A program made the translations under genes and the position numbers. Under the pieces are notes generated by a model that made no database searches, was not told the DNA's origin, and saw only the letters and a program-made list of their open reading frames with translations. A stretch of DNA of 64,000 nucleotides, taken from NCBI RefSeq assembly GCF_037126465.1, contig NC_088203.1, positions 84,878,668 to 84,942,667 on the forward strand, written 5' to 3'. Numbering within the stretch: the first letter of the stretch is position 1; each line of letters starts with the position of its first letter. Shown here one piece after another: positions 52,870 to 63,686 of this stretch. The stretch is from Ornithodoros turicata (lineage: Eukaryota; Arthropoda; Arachnida; Ixodida; Argasidae).

Positions 52870-53307
52870 GCGGGTCATTTGTTGCAGTAATTAATTGGTT
52901 TCGGATTACATATTTTTGTCGCGGCTGGTCGCGGTGAAGCGCAAAGGGACGTATAATTCATTGGTGGATAAGGGAGTGGAAGAGTTTTGCGCTTCTCTGT
53001 GACCAGCCGCGACAAAAATATGTAAACCGAAACCAATTAATTACTGCAACAAATGACCCGCTTCGCTGGCAGATTTTTCTCTCAAAGGTGTCCACTGGAG
53101 ATCCCAAAAGGGGTAGTACCCATTTTAATGCCGACAGCGCCCTGCTTTAGAAGTTATGTTTTTTATACGAAACTCATTTTAATTTTTATTTAAATAATGA
53201 GCGCCTCCCACTCATTCAGACGGTGCGCAGCTCGTAAAAGAGAAAGTTCGTCGTTGGTGCACCTGGTCGCGAATTATTTGGTCCGGAGATATAACTGAGA
53301 CACCCCG
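52870..53307. mobile_element. Damaged copy of the 782-bp palindromic transposon
   Basis: Right arm nearly complete (GACCCGCTTCGCTGGCAGAT, GCGCCTCCCACTCATTCA, to ACACCCCG), left arm reduced to GCGGGTCATTTGTTGCAG through GGCTGGTCGCGG. The outer 230 bases of the left arm are missing. Confidence 0.88.
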
Positions 53308-53584
53308 TATGAGTACCGAGTGAACACAAAAGGCGCTCATATACGTGCGCAATGGATGCTGACAAATACACTTCAGTAAACTTTACTTAGGAGCTACTCA
53401 GGAGCTACTTAGGGGCTACTTAGGAGGAGTGAACTTCACTTAGGAGCATTCAGTGAAGCTGTAGAGTCTATACTAGAGCGCACTTCATCAGAGCGGAACT
53501 CTTCTTTCGTCTTGTTGGTACACACTTCGAGGAAAAGCGAGGTAAAAAATTTACAACACAGGCACACACACGCATAAACATTGG
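53308..53584. repeat. Imperfect 11-12-bp tandem repeats
   Basis: TTACTTAGGAGCTAC, CAGGAGCTAC, TTAGGGGCTAC and TTAGGAGG follow each other at 53384-53426; the rest of the stretch is unremarkable. Confidence 0.65.
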
Positions 53585-53830
53585 ACGATGATGGTGAGGA
53601 AGGCGATTCATCGCCGTTGTGGCGGTACACTGCCCTGTTGCTCAGTGCGAACGGATGATGGGAGGAGCACTTTTAGAGATCCGTCGAAAAACGGGTGGAG
53701 CGCAAGGACTCCGTAAGAACACGAAGGCCTTGCATCTGGTGGGCAGCTAGCGTTCGACTACGGTCCAAAAATCTTCCCCAGGTTGAACAGCCGCTGGTCA
53801 ATACGTTGCACAGCAATTTCACAAACAACT
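53585..53830 (-). pseudogene. Minus-strand LINE C-terminal end and tail
   Basis: The frame ends 'LRVLTESLRSTRFSTDL' at a stop, with position and pattern like other LINE C-termini here ('LRHLWDFLSSTGLSTLL'). The tail has a GCAGTGTACCGCCACAACGG-type segment on the minus strand and a GATGATGG start. Weak but consistent. Confidence 0.5.
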
Positions 53831-53916
53831 GACAACACAACAACAACAGATAAATTCGGTGCGTGATTCTCGCTGTATAACACGCGCTCATGTAAAATAC
53901 GCACCTTACACATTGC

Positions 53917-54579
53917 TTGTGTCGCATGCCAATGGGCATTCGAGGTCCTCTCGCGTCCATTGTTGCTGACGTGCTTGAAACTTACAAGGAGCTGCTAGAC
54001 CTGGGCCACTGCGTAGTATTACAGTGGGTACCTGGTCATGTCGGCGTACCCGGCAATGAAGAGGCCGACCGGGCGGCCCTGCGGGGTCATCATATAGCTT
54101 CAGCCCACTCTATCATCTTGCCCAAAGGTGATCGTCAGGCCCTCGTCCGTGCTCTCTCTGCAGACAAGACAAGATCACAGTGGCTGCATGACATTACACC
54201 CTACTCTCTGCTCCACGCAGTGGATCCTTCTCTTTCACTGTCGCTTCCTCATCGCCTTCCGCGACACTACGCATCCCTGCTTCACCGCATGCGGCTGAAT
54301 GTTGCATTTACACCAGTTATGAGGCAGCGTCTTGGCCGTGCGCCCTCGGACCTTTGTGCAGCATGCAGTGTGCGTGCAGACCTGCACCACCTACTTATGG
54401 ACTGCCCGGACTACCAGCGGGAGCGTGCGATATTGCAGCACGAACTGCATGCGATCGATCATCGCCCCTTTACCATAGGCAAGGTGCTGGGCCCATGGTC
54501 CAGTCCAGCTCATACACGCCAAGGTCTGCGTCACCTCTGGGACTTCTTGTCATCAACAGGCCTCTCCACCCTGCTTTGA
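53917..54579 (+). CDS. LINE ORF2 C-terminus: RNase H end and zinc knuckle, frame intact
   Basis: Residues 3-45 cover the end of RNase H, 'VLQWVPGHVGVPGNEEADRA', with the catalytic aspartate of GNEEAD. Then 'LLHRMRLNVAFTPVMRQRLG', and a CAACSVRADLHHLLMDC knuckle (C-x2-C-x8-H-x4-C). It ends 'LWDFLSSTGLSTLL' at TGA 54577-54579. The ATG at 53917 is incidental; the real polymerase start lay far upstream and was lost by 5' truncation at about 53,930. There are no stops, so this is among the younger LINE copies. It matches the broken copy at 49.7-50.2 kb. Confidence 0.88.
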   Translation: MCRMPMGIRGPLASIVADVLETYKELLDLGHCVVLQWVPGHVGVPGNEEADRAALRGHHIASAHSIILPKGDRQALVRALSADKTRSQWLHDITPYSLLHAVDPSLSLSLPHRLPRHYASLLHRMRLNVAFTPVMRQRLGRAPSDLCAACSVRADLHHLLMDCPDYQRERAILQHELHAIDHRPFTIGKVLGPWSSPAHTRQGLRHLWDFLSSTGLSTLL

Positions 54580-54725
54580 TTACCGGACCCCTTATCATAA
54601 TCATCATCATCTCTCATCACGTACAAGTGGCACTGGGGCAGCGCCCAGCCTGCTGGCCGGCATCAGCCCCATCTCATCATCGTATCTCTATTTGTGTGTG
54701 TGTGTGTGGGTGTGTGTGTCGTGTG
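54580..54725 (+). mobile_element. 3' UTR of the 53.9-kb LINE, ending in (GT)n
   Basis: ATCATCATC, CACTGGGGCAGCGCCCAGCC and GCCGGCATCAGCCCCATC precede (GT)n at 54693-54719. The same arrangement is in the copy at 50.1 kb. Confidence 0.85.
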
Positions 54726-55320
54726 TCGCATGCAGCTATAGTGTTAGATGCTTATTGTTGTAGGAAAATTTAATACGACGTGGAACGGTCAGTACATGGA
54801 CGGCGCCTCAAAACAATATTTACAATTTATGAGCTATGAGGCTATGAGGGGCGATACATACATTGCTACACTTCATGATACAAGAGGGATATGCACTATT
54901 TACATTCGATGGAGCATGAGACGAGTGATGGGAGTGATGAGAGATGGGAGGGGTACTGTTCACGGAGGGACACCTCGGACAGACACGGAGCCCCCTTGCA
55001 CCGAAAGCGAAGGGTGGAACCGCCACCGCTGCAGAAAGTTACAAGATGCTTATAGAAACTCAAGAGTCGAAGCAGAAATCACGCCATACACGATTTGGCA
55101 TCGTCTCAAGCGGCGCGACGGCAGCAATACACCAAGCACAACTTTGTGTACCATGACACCCTATACTGTTCATTATCTACGTCACATTTTGTGGGGGCGC
55201 AGCCTTACAGTAAATCAGTCAGGATTAAGGTCAGTTGCATGCCCTCGGTAACGCCGGTGTCACCACCCTGCGTGTTATTCAACGCCACTGGCAGTCCTAC
55301 GCGGAAACGGAAATGTATCG
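54726..55320. other. Unassigned, several frames open
   Basis: A 167-codon plus frame (54748-55251) overlaps 70- and 80-codon frames in other phases. No motif identifies any of them. Confidence 0.35.
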
Positions 55321-55400
55321 ATCGATTGATTGATTGATTTGAAAGAAAAATCAAATGGAGATTTCGGCTTCACTAGTGTACAGCAAATGTATAAATGTAT
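55321..55400 (-). mobile_element. Possible LINE tail, minus strand
   Basis: ATTGATTGATTGATTTGAAA then AAATCAAATGGAGATTTCGG resembles the (ATCA)n-ended tail at 15661-15700. Confidence 0.45.
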
Positions 55401-56728
55401 CGATGACGCACTCATAGATAACACGCACGGCCTATCTTCTTTTACTTTTTCTTTTCGTGTATATAACACGCGTGTTATGCTTGGAAAATTACGGTAGACG
55501 GGGGAGGGGGAGGGGGTGACACAGACTACCATGTGTGGCAGTACGTGTCCGCATGTCACCTTGTGTTTTCAGTTGCTGGTGTTGTTTTACTTCTCCAGAG
55601 GTCCAAAGTCCCTATAGTAAAGTCCAAGTCTATATAGCGAAACGTTCTCAGATGAATTAAAATGAGAAAGGAAGACGCAGCACAAGATCACACGAGACCA
55701 CAAGAAACACAGTGGGATGAGGTATCGTTCACCGCACGATAATGAGCCTAAGAATGGCTGCTTGTTTATAAGGCACATTTGTTAATTGTACGTTGTACTA
55801 ATCACAGAGAAGCATACAGGCTTCAAAATGTGAGTCAAGATCGACAGTGTTATGCCTATTCTGAGGCTTGAAGACACAAACTGACAAACACAACACTTTT
55901 TTCTTCTTCGTATATAATTGCATGGTTTCTGGTACTATGCGGTAAAACCGACACAACACAAGCTTCAAGGCTCATAGAAATACGAAATATCGAAATGCAC
56001 GTTCTTCACCGACGATCATATTTCGACCTTCCTCGTGAGCCAAGTTGGACATTGATGTCAAAAGGTCGTGTCAACAGTTATAAACATTTGGTAAAGATTA
56101 GGCTATAGGTCAGGTTAGGTTAAGTTAAGTGTAACATTCACACCATCTCCCCCGCTCACTGCTACAGCGCATTGTCGCATCACGCTGTGCGAGAGCTTCC
56201 TCTATTCAAAGGACGAAGGGGTGGAGAAAGTGCGGGTCATATGAAACTATCTTCCCCGATACCGCTAATAAAGAAGTGCAAACCGCAACGCTATTGAGAG
56301 AGCACGGGGGTTCGTGCTCAACTGAGCCCTGAAGGGATTTGCTCATCAGCCAAAGTGCCTGGTCCAGCTTCAGGCCCTGAAGAGTAGAAAAGCTTCCTCC
56401 AGCAAAAACGGCTAACAAATTAGAAAGAGTGACATACGTTGTTGTGATGACGGTACATTGTTTCTGCGCACTTGTGCCCAGGAACAGTACTTTACCGTTC
56501 GAGTCGTTGTTTGTTTGTTTGTTTGTAAGGAAAAAAAAAGAGAGTCGTTAACGCGAGCGTTTACATATCTTTGTTAGTAATAAGATGCACAGACTGTAAC
56601 AGTACTTTTTTGTTGCTCCACAGAAAGCACACATTACGTGACTTGGCAATGGGCGCGACTTGGCAAGAGTATAATGTTTCGGGAAACAGTATTACGACTG
56701 TTCAAACAAAATTTCGCAACGTATCACG
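55401..56728. other. No recognisable feature
   Basis: Short frames only; (TTTG)n near 56509-56525. Confidence 0.45.
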
Positions 56729-56943
56729 GTTCGGCGCCAACTGTCATTCAGAATGAAGAACATACACTCTAAAAAGAGAACTTCACTCGACTACCTCAAC
56801 TACGGTCCGGCATCAACTGTCATTCCGAATGAAGAGCATGCACTCTAAAAATAGAACTTCACTCAACTACCTCAACTACGGTCCGGCGCCAACTGTTATT
56901 CAGAATGAAGAACATGCACTCTAAAAACAGAGCTTCACTTCAC
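56729..56943. repeat. 76-bp tandem repeat containing a MITE end
   Basis: Units begin at 56729, 56805 and 56881, the third partial. Each holds GGCGCCAACTGTCATTC and CACTCTAAAAA.AGAACTTCAC, the terminal repeat of the MITE family. Confidence 0.9.
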
Positions 56944-57136
56944 AACTCAGAAAATGCCATATGCACGGTAGCATGACGGGTCCGAGATCATGTCTGTAGG
57001 AAAGCAATAACTTGTAGAAACACTACGAAACAAAACAAATACGTGCATGTGTACATTTGCTCACAGCATCAATTGCGTATTTATGCCATATACCACCTCG
57101 ATACGTGCATAAAATGATGAGGAGAATTGTAATATA
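56944..57136. other. No recognisable feature
   Basis: Short spacer. Confidence 0.5.
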
Positions 57137-57390
57137 CAGGTTGTTTATTTCTATTCGTTACAGAATTTTTATTAAAAAACTAGCTGAGCAAGATAGATGC
57201 CGTTTTTGCAGCTGCAGTATATGGCCACGCGAACATTCTCTCGAAGAAAGTATCGCTACAAGATCACTAATTACCTAAAATTTATTAATTAACTCTTTAA
57301 TTAGAAAATTTCGCGCAGAAGCGAGATAACAGAACGGGAGATATTCCTCGTTGAAAGCCATTTCATGTTTAAAAAACTCTCAAACGCGCA
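57137..57390. mobile_element. Half copy of the 490-bp TA-flanked transposon
   Basis: CAGGTTGTTTATTTCTATTC, TAGATGCCGTTTTTGCAG and TCGAAGAAAGTATCGCTACA follow the left arm of 50433-50922. The right arm is missing. Confidence 0.8.
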
Positions 57391-57535
57391 CGTGTGTTGA
57401 AATATCCATAGTTGAATTTCGCTATGCAAATGAGCCGAAACAAGAACTAAGCACTTTTCGAGCGCAGAAAGAGCGACGGGCAATCCACGTGAGAGGGCCA
57501 CGTGCTTTGGAGCGATGGAGCTGATTGGTGTATAG

Positions 57536-58309
57536 CAGTCTTGGGAATAGTTACTTTGAGAAGTAACTAGTTATAGTTACAATTACCCGAGCCAACAAGT
57601 AGTTAAGTTATAGCTGCAGTTACATCGGGATAATAGTAGCTAGTTAAGCTACAGTTACTAGTTACAGTTACAAATTACAGTTACTTTCAGAGAATTTAGT
57701 AATGAAGATGACGTATCAACTTTTATCGCAGAATGACTTTTATTACACTTATTATCTGTACGTATTGCACTTAAGGAGCAGCTGGTGCTCGAAGTTCGCA
57801 TCGCTGAGTTTGCTTCTCTTAATTGCACAAACATCCCGGCCCACGCCGCAAAGCCGCTAAACTGGGTCGCTGGAGGGAATGCCGGTATTATATTTAACAA
57901 ATATTCTTCTTATAATTGGGAAATCGGCTGTCTTGTTTTCCACCTCTCGAATGCCTCGGCCCCCTGTACGGTTCTTCTTTGTCCCGTCCAGATTCTCGTT
58001 GTTTCTTTCGCGTGTAGAAACTCAAAGCGGTCATATGACACACTCTTCTTTTCAGTGGCAGCCTAGGCCCCTGCCACGTTTATATTCTTCAAAGATGGCG
58101 GTCCTTATTGTATTGAGAGTAAGGAACTACAGCATAACCGCAGAGGCAGTCAAAAGGTCGTTAAAAAGAGAAAAAGGAAAACAGAAGACAAATGAAGTGT
58201 GATGCGAAGTGGCTCCGAAATGGAAAATCTGCCATTTCGAAAAGCAGTAACTAGAACTAGTTACAGTCACTAGTTACATTTTTTTGTTACTAGTTACTTT
58301 CCAAGGCTG
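57536..58309. mobile_element. hAT-like non-autonomous transposon, 8-bp duplication
   Basis: 774 bases between GTGTATAG at 57528-57535 and at 58310-58317. Ends are CAGTCTTGGGAA and CCAAGGCTG, with many copies of AACTAGTTAC inside both ends. An 8-bp duplication and CAG... ends fit the hAT superfamily. Its internal frames are short and no transposase motif is seen. Confidence 0.85.
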
Positions 58310-58439
58310 GTGTATAGGAACTAAAATCTGTTGACCAGATAGACCGCTTTCCGACCCAGTTAAGGCGAAGGTCGCGTCATTTCTGCGTTCGAAAAGTGAG
58401 ACGAGCCTCGTCAAGCTTCTTTCTGGATGTTTTTGCTCG

Positions 58440-58500
58440 CTCCCTTTTAAACGTTTATTATTATAATTACAATTATAATAATAATAATTATTAATAATGC
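58440..58500. repeat. AT-rich ATAATA tract
   Basis: Interleaved TTATTATTATAATTAC and ATAATAATAATTATT, self-complementary. Confidence 0.75.
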
Positions 58501-58619
58501 TATAGCATATGCTCTACAGCATGTGCCATATTGCAGTTGATTCAGTCTTGGAAAGGGTGATATATATGTTTTTGAAGAGTATGTTCGCATTTAGCTGGGA
58601 CACCATGTATATGTGTATA

Positions 58620-58828
58620 CAGGGTGTTTGCTCTAACGTGTCTAGAAATTTTATTTAAAGCGAGCGATAAAAGAGAAACGAGCGCTACTTTTCAGCTACT
58701 TGACTAAGTGAACTGCTACTAGTGAAGCAGTACCTGTTTCTTACTCAAGTACCAGAAAAGTACCACTTGCTTTTCTTTTATCGCTCGCTTTAAATATAAT
58801 TTCTGAACACGTTAGAGCAAACACCCCG
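58620..58828. mobile_element. 209-bp palindromic TA-flanked MITE
   Basis: Ends CAGGGTGTTTGCTCTAACG and CGTTAGAGCAAACACCCCG, with TA on both sides. The arms pair through TTATTTAAAGCGAGCGATAA. The CAGGGTG start is shared with 50433-50922. Confidence 0.9.
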
Positions 58829-59735
58829 TATATGTGTAAGTACTGCATTGTCTACGTGCGCCAATACTAAGGCTTTGTCTGTTCTTGGGCACGGTAATAA
58901 AGATGTTATTATTAGTATAGTAGTATTATTATTAGGCTAACTCACCTTGCGTGTAAATATCCTGCAAATTATTAAAAACGAACATAAAAGAAACCAGAAT
59001 ATTTTTAAACAATTTCGTTCTTTTAAGTGCAAACGCGAAACGTTATGTGAATCACACTCTCCGCTCGAGTTCCGAGATCCTCTACCGCAGCGTGAAAGAA
59101 ACTTTTGATCTTTCAGAATCCGAAAAGGCACTGCCCCGCATTGCGCGCGCGTCCCCCCTTGGAAACTTGTTCGCGGGAAGAAGTAATTTCGGTGGGAATC
59201 CTTTTAGGCATTCGTGCGAGGAATACACTTCGATCCTCGCCCATCCTGTAGTAGAGGGTTAACAAAAGCCCTAATGCGGCCAGCCACGAGCATGTCACTG
59301 ACTTTTCGGGTTGAGGGGAAAGAAAGGCGCCATCAAAGGGGAGAGGTGTCAATTTCCGGATTGGGTTGCGATCGTTACATAGGTCGCTCTCCTTTTACTG
59401 TGTTTGCACTTTTTCTTATTGCTAGCGTAGCTTTCGTGCGTTTTATTTCTTCTTTTCTCTTTTTGTGACCGCGGTTGTGTTTGAGGTAGTGAACAGAGGG
59501 AGTGAGAGAGATGTCACGCGTTCAGTGTTCAGTAGTTTCTGTCGTCTGTCTGGTTCCTGGGTGCTATTAATGCGCGAGGCGGAAGTGTCAGTCTGAATTC
59601 TCGGGGACACGTAACAAGAAGTGCGAGGCGTCACGATGCAAAGCACAAACCCTATCCAGCGCTTATTCCAAGCTACTAATACTCAGGCTCAGCTTATTCA
59701 GACCTTTTTATTGTGTGCGTCTGAGTTACTTTTAA
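58829..59735. other. No recognisable feature
   Basis: Short frames without motifs. Confidence 0.45.
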
Positions 59736-60060
59736 AGGGGCACTAAATTGCAAAAATGTCTCCTCACAGAATGAAAGCCTTCTGTTACTTTGACGCCAAC
59801 GCAAAAGGAACGGGAGTCAGATCAGTCGCGTTATTCTTGACTATATATTTTCCTTTCCTTCTCCCCTTCCTTCACAAGATGGCCGACAATGCGGAACGTG
59901 CTCTCATTGGTCTTCGCAAACGATTTATCCAATCATCGCTGGAGATCGTTCGAGGAGACCAATCCGAGGTCTCTTCGCATTGGGGGTCTTCTTCAGGAGA
60001 AGAGGGAGAGAGAAATCGTACATTGCGGTTTCTTTCGCTCATCAATTGCAAACGACGCAA
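59736..60060 (+). repeat. Interspersed repeat with inner hairpin (copy 2)
   Basis: Opens TTAAAGGGGCACTAAATTGC, like the TTAA element at 29639, then GACGCCAACGCAAAAGGAAC and a hairpin ATTGGTCTTCGCAAACGAT / ATCGTTCGAGGAGACCAAT (59906-59963). Reverse-oriented counterpart at 13845-14320. Confidence 0.6.
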
Positions 60061-60149
60061 CAGCTGTCTCCCGATCCTTTGTGTGTGTGTGTGTTGGTGT
60101 CAAGGTAAGTGCGTCTTCCATTCCACGAGGAAAAAAAAACAAAAAATAT

Positions 60150-60810
60150 AAAAGAGGAAAAGTCATGGAAAAACTGTACCAACGCCCCGAATCTATACCT
60201 CTAAACCGGTTGTCCACAGTGTTATCGCAGCATACAACTCTGCCGAAACAAGGGGTCACAACATCATCATCCAGTGGATCTCAGGGAACTGCGGTATCAG
60301 TGGAATGAGAAGGCGGACCAGGCTGCTCGAATTGCTCACCATAAAAGAACTGCTCATAAAATCTACTTGACGCAATCTGATGCAAAGTATTTGCGCGCCT
60401 CCTTACGTAATCGCCTCTCTAAAACCATGTGGGCAGGCGACGTCATGAATTACCTGTTCCCCGCGCGAGTCGACCCCAACTGCAGCTCCCATCGAAGATG
60501 CCAAGGCCGTTAGAGTCCGTCATCCATCGCCTGCGACTCAACGTGCCGTTCGCAGCAGCATTCCTTCATAAGAGGTGTCGTTGGACGGCCGACCTGTTAA
60601 ACTTGCGGAACTGTGGAGAACACGGAGCACGTGCTGGTCACCAGCCGACGCTTCGACTCTAGTTGGCGAACACTGAACAAGGCCCTCGCGAAAATTGACA
60701 ACCACCTTTTAGTGCTGAGGAGGTACTGGGGAGCTGGCCAAAGCAGCACCAGCAACGTGCGCTGTGTGCCCTGGCGAACAACCTCGAGGACATACATACT
60801 GAAATAACCT
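60150..60810 (+). pseudogene. Decayed LINE RNase H and C-terminus
   Basis: Shifted frames give 'IQWISGNCGISG', then 'NEKADQAARIAHH' (the GNExAD site of RNase H, split by a frameshift at 60300), 'VIHRLRLNVPFAAAF' (60500-60560) and 'CGEHGARAGHQ'/'ENTEHVLVTSRRFD' knuckle remnants. At least three frameshifts. The 5' limit is uncertain. Confidence 0.72.
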
Positions 60811-61084
60811 TTTAAATCGTTCAGCGCTTTCACGCGTCAAGCGTCCTGGAACAGCTAGTCGCACCAGTGCGACCTACGTTTCTATTTTGTTCTTTCTGCT
60901 TCTATTCTATATCTCTACTCGGAGATATATACACACGTCACAGAACACGAAGCAAGTGAGATACTGCACGTGCAGAGGCGCCGTAACTGTCGAGGTTAGC
61001 AGCTCGTCCAGTCGGCCACACGTACGCATCCAGTCGACCTCACGTACGATGAAGTTCCATAGATCACATTTCCACATTCGTGCG

Positions 61085-61249
61085 CAGGTCACTGAGGCTA
61101 TAAAGGGGCTCAAGCAGACCGGTGGAAGTCAAAAACTGGTGAAATGAATGCAGACATTGACAGTGCTGCGCAGGGTTTAGAGCAAGGGCGCAAGATTGCG
61201 GCATGGCTGTGCGGCTTGCTATACTGATTCGAGTCAGTTGGGATTGCAT
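61085..61249 (-). pseudogene. Possible LINE C-terminal end, minus strand
   Basis: The minus-strand frame has 'LHSFHQFLTSTGLLEPL', similar to other LINE C-termini here. No knuckle or tail supports it. Confidence 0.35.
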
Positions 61250-61257
61250 TGCATTAC

Positions 61258-61391
61258 GCAGTTCATAATGGCCACAACAATGGCGTACGCCCCCCCCCCC
61301 TATTTTCGTCTAATCAAGAGAGAGAATGTTGTCATTCATGATTATGGTTGGCTAGGAGCGTGCTATGCGGTGAAGCTCTGTTTTTAGAGTG
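61258..61391. mobile_element. Right half of a MITE
   Basis: AATGGCGTACGCCCCCC, CTAATCAAGAGAGAGAATGT, GATTATGGTTGGCTAGGAGC and TCTGTTTTTAGAGTG; the left arm is missing. Confidence 0.75.
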
Positions 61392-61436
61392 AGTGAGGCC
61401 AACAACGGCAAGCCACCACCACCACCACCACCACCA
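61392..61436 (+). mobile_element. 45-base (ACC)n-tailed insertion with 15-bp duplication
   Basis: TCTGTTTTTAGAGTG occurs at 61377-61391 and 61437-61451. The insert is AGTGAGGCCAACAACGGCAA followed by GCC and (ACC)n. Same body as 32912-32964. Confidence 0.85.
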
Positions 61437-61679
61437 TCTGTTTTTAGAGTGTACGGCCAAAATGTCCGAGGGCAAAGCCCATGATCAATATTAATACACG
61501 CATTTTATTTCTGTGGACACACACACATAAATGGGATGACGATGTGGGGGGTCATTCTCCGCCGTTATTTCTGTGGAATTAGGCGCATTGCATTTGTATT
61601 TTGCCTTCGGCCACGATGCAGCTCTGCAGGCGTCGGTAAAACGGATGGAGACAATCGTGGAATAGCGCGGAGGGCCTAT

Positions 61680-61782
61680 GCCGTGACGAATTTGACTGAA
61701 CCCTGGGGCCTTGGGGTAGTGGGCCGCACCTTAAGTGGCGAATTTCCCCATTCATTATCATTAACTTATTTGTTGTTGTTGT
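61680..61782 (+). mobile_element. Plus-strand LINE 3' tail
   Basis: TTGGGGTAGTGGGCCGCACC, ATTCATTATCATTAACTTAT and (GTT)n at 61768-61782 match the end of the LINE at 1480-1575. Confidence 0.6.
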
Positions 61783-61945
61783 TGACTGAACCTCCAACCT
61801 TCTGCGGAACGCCAGTGCCAGTTAAATACTTAAGAGGAGGTTATGGCTTCATCATCATCATATACATCTGCTGAATCGTCTACAAGGCTTCGGTGGCAGA
61901 ATTGCCTACACTTTGGCGAAATTTCATGTTGGTTCGCTGCACCAA

Positions 61946-62273
61946 CACTCTTAGAAAAAATGCATGGAGCAGTTACACCTTTTAGGAGGTTGTACTTGTC
62001 GCATATGTTGTGCCTAAAATGTTGCAAAGTTCTACCTGCTACCTCACACTCAAAACAGAACTTTAACGCATAGCATATCCGTCAGCCATTGCCACGAATG
62101 ATAGGATTATCGCTTCTGATTCAGTGAGCGAGGGGGGCGTACGCCTTTTTGTAGCAATTTGAATATATGATAATTTTTTGCCACCCTTTTACACCCTCTA
62201 GCAGATGGTATATTCACCTATAGGTGGTAACTATAGAAGTTACCACCTTTTCACACCATTTTTTCTTGGAGTG
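61946..62273. mobile_element. Chimeric MITE, complete, AA duplication
   Basis: 328 bases between CACTCTTAGAAAAAATGC and TTTCTTGGAGTG, with AA at 61944-61945 and 62274-62275. Block order: GGAGCAGTTACACC, CTACCTGCTACCTCA, MITE left half from about 62047, GCGTACGCCTTTTTGTAGC, then AGGTGGTAACTATAG. It reads opposite to 42332-42634. Confidence 0.88.
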
Positions 62274-63571
62274 AAGCGCGACATGACACTCTTCACTTAT
62301 ATAGGCACCTCACTAAAATGTACCGTCCTCATTACACGGATCTGTTATAAGCCAACATCTTGTATGTCTGATATCTCAACGAGTGCTGCTGCCTACGTCA
62401 CTTTGCAATTTGAGCACGTTGCAACGTTACTTTCCAGTAAGCGAATGCTTGATCAGCATTACCGCGGTTTCCGTGTACAAGTCCAATTGCATTCTACACA
62501 ATTAAAATGAGCGTTCGTCCGCAAACATTTCTATCAGCATGCACTCAGGTGCATTACCGAGTGCGGACCCTTTATTCGTTACAGTTACGAGAGGCATAAA
62601 ACCGGTTGCAGTACATTTCCATGCATAAAGTACTTCAGAAAAGCACAGATGGGATTCGTTCAATTCGAGTAACTTGACACCGACGCCACAGTCACTCCTG
62701 TTCCCCTCCACGCAGAAGGAAAGAAAGAAAGAAAGAACAGTGACGCCATCGTGTGCCCCCCTTTCCCCATTCTTATTAGTATACCATAACGTTGTTCGTT
62801 TGCCAGATGCTAATCTTTGAAAGTAGTAGCGTTGCCGAACAGCAGGACACCGAAACTTTGCAAACCGAGTGAAAGAAATAAAAACAGCAACGCACCAGCG
62901 GCCTGGACGACTACTGCTCTGTTTGACCTTTTCGCCTGGCTTTTCCGGAAGACGTTCCAGACAGACATGAGCGCGGGTCCCCTGTGAAGTTGGTCCAGGA
63001 CGCGTGCTAACCACCCTATCTCCCACTCCTTCCTGCTGTCCTTTCTCTCTCTATTCACGTCTGTGCGCAGCTCGTAGCAACAGTTGCTTCGCGGTGCAAA
63101 CACGGACGCCCAGTCAGTCGTCGGTCGCAAGGCGTCAGTCGTGACGTTGCCCACCTGCCCTATCGCCAGCACCACCACCACCACCATTATTTTTAAGAGT
63201 GCAGAGCAGAACGTTATGGTACCCCCGCGTTGGCGTCTGTTTGGGTGCTACAATTCTTCAAATGACTTAATATATGTGATAGAGGTATCTGGATGGCGGT
63301 GCGTCTACTCGCCCGTGTCTGAAAAAAAAGTGCGTTTTTGTATTAACGCTGTACACGTTACGAAGGAGAAGTATTGAACAATAAATTATAACTAGAATTA
63401 CGAAGCGTAGAAGAACAATAGTACACCCATTACACCCGTAACTAAATACCTGCAGATAGGAGTTCTTACCTCCATTAACATGGTTGCTGCGTCCGCAAGT
63501 GTTTACATAAGTATATTCGAAAAAAGAAAATGGTTAAGTGCTACATTAAACACTAAGCTTCCTTGCTACAG
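62274..63571. other. Unassigned DNA
   Basis: A minus-strand frame of 174 codons (62502-63026) overlaps another of 125 codons (62810-63187); neither has a recognisable domain. (GAAA)n at 62720-62738. (CCA)n followed by TTATTTTTAAGAGTGC at 63168-63203 looks like an (ACC)n-tailed insertion next to a MITE end. Confidence 0.4.
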
Positions 63572-63686
63572 GTACGCGCCTTACCAGTTGCTGGACTTCT
63601 GAACCTATGTGCTGGATCCACTAAAAACATCTTCCCGACCCTACGTGATGCTTCCAGCGGTCATGCGACTTCTTATAACGCCCATG
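63572..63686 (+). other. Candidate host exon, weak
   Basis: CTTCCTTGCTACAG precedes and GTGAGTAAC follows a 115-base stretch open in one frame only ('VRALPVAGLLNLCAGSTKNI...'). The donor is a good match to the consensus. No neighbour exon or protein family is recognised, so this may be chance. Confidence 0.25.

Noticed and set aside
54748..55251. 167-codon plus-strand frame downstream of a LINE
   Set aside because: Three frames are open at once, so openness is not evidence of coding.
56105..56130. AGGTTAGGTTAAG as arthropod telomere repeat
   Set aside because: Only about two imperfect units; too short to call.
62502..63187. 174- and 125-codon minus-strand frames
   Set aside because: Overlap each other in different phases and match nothing I recognise.
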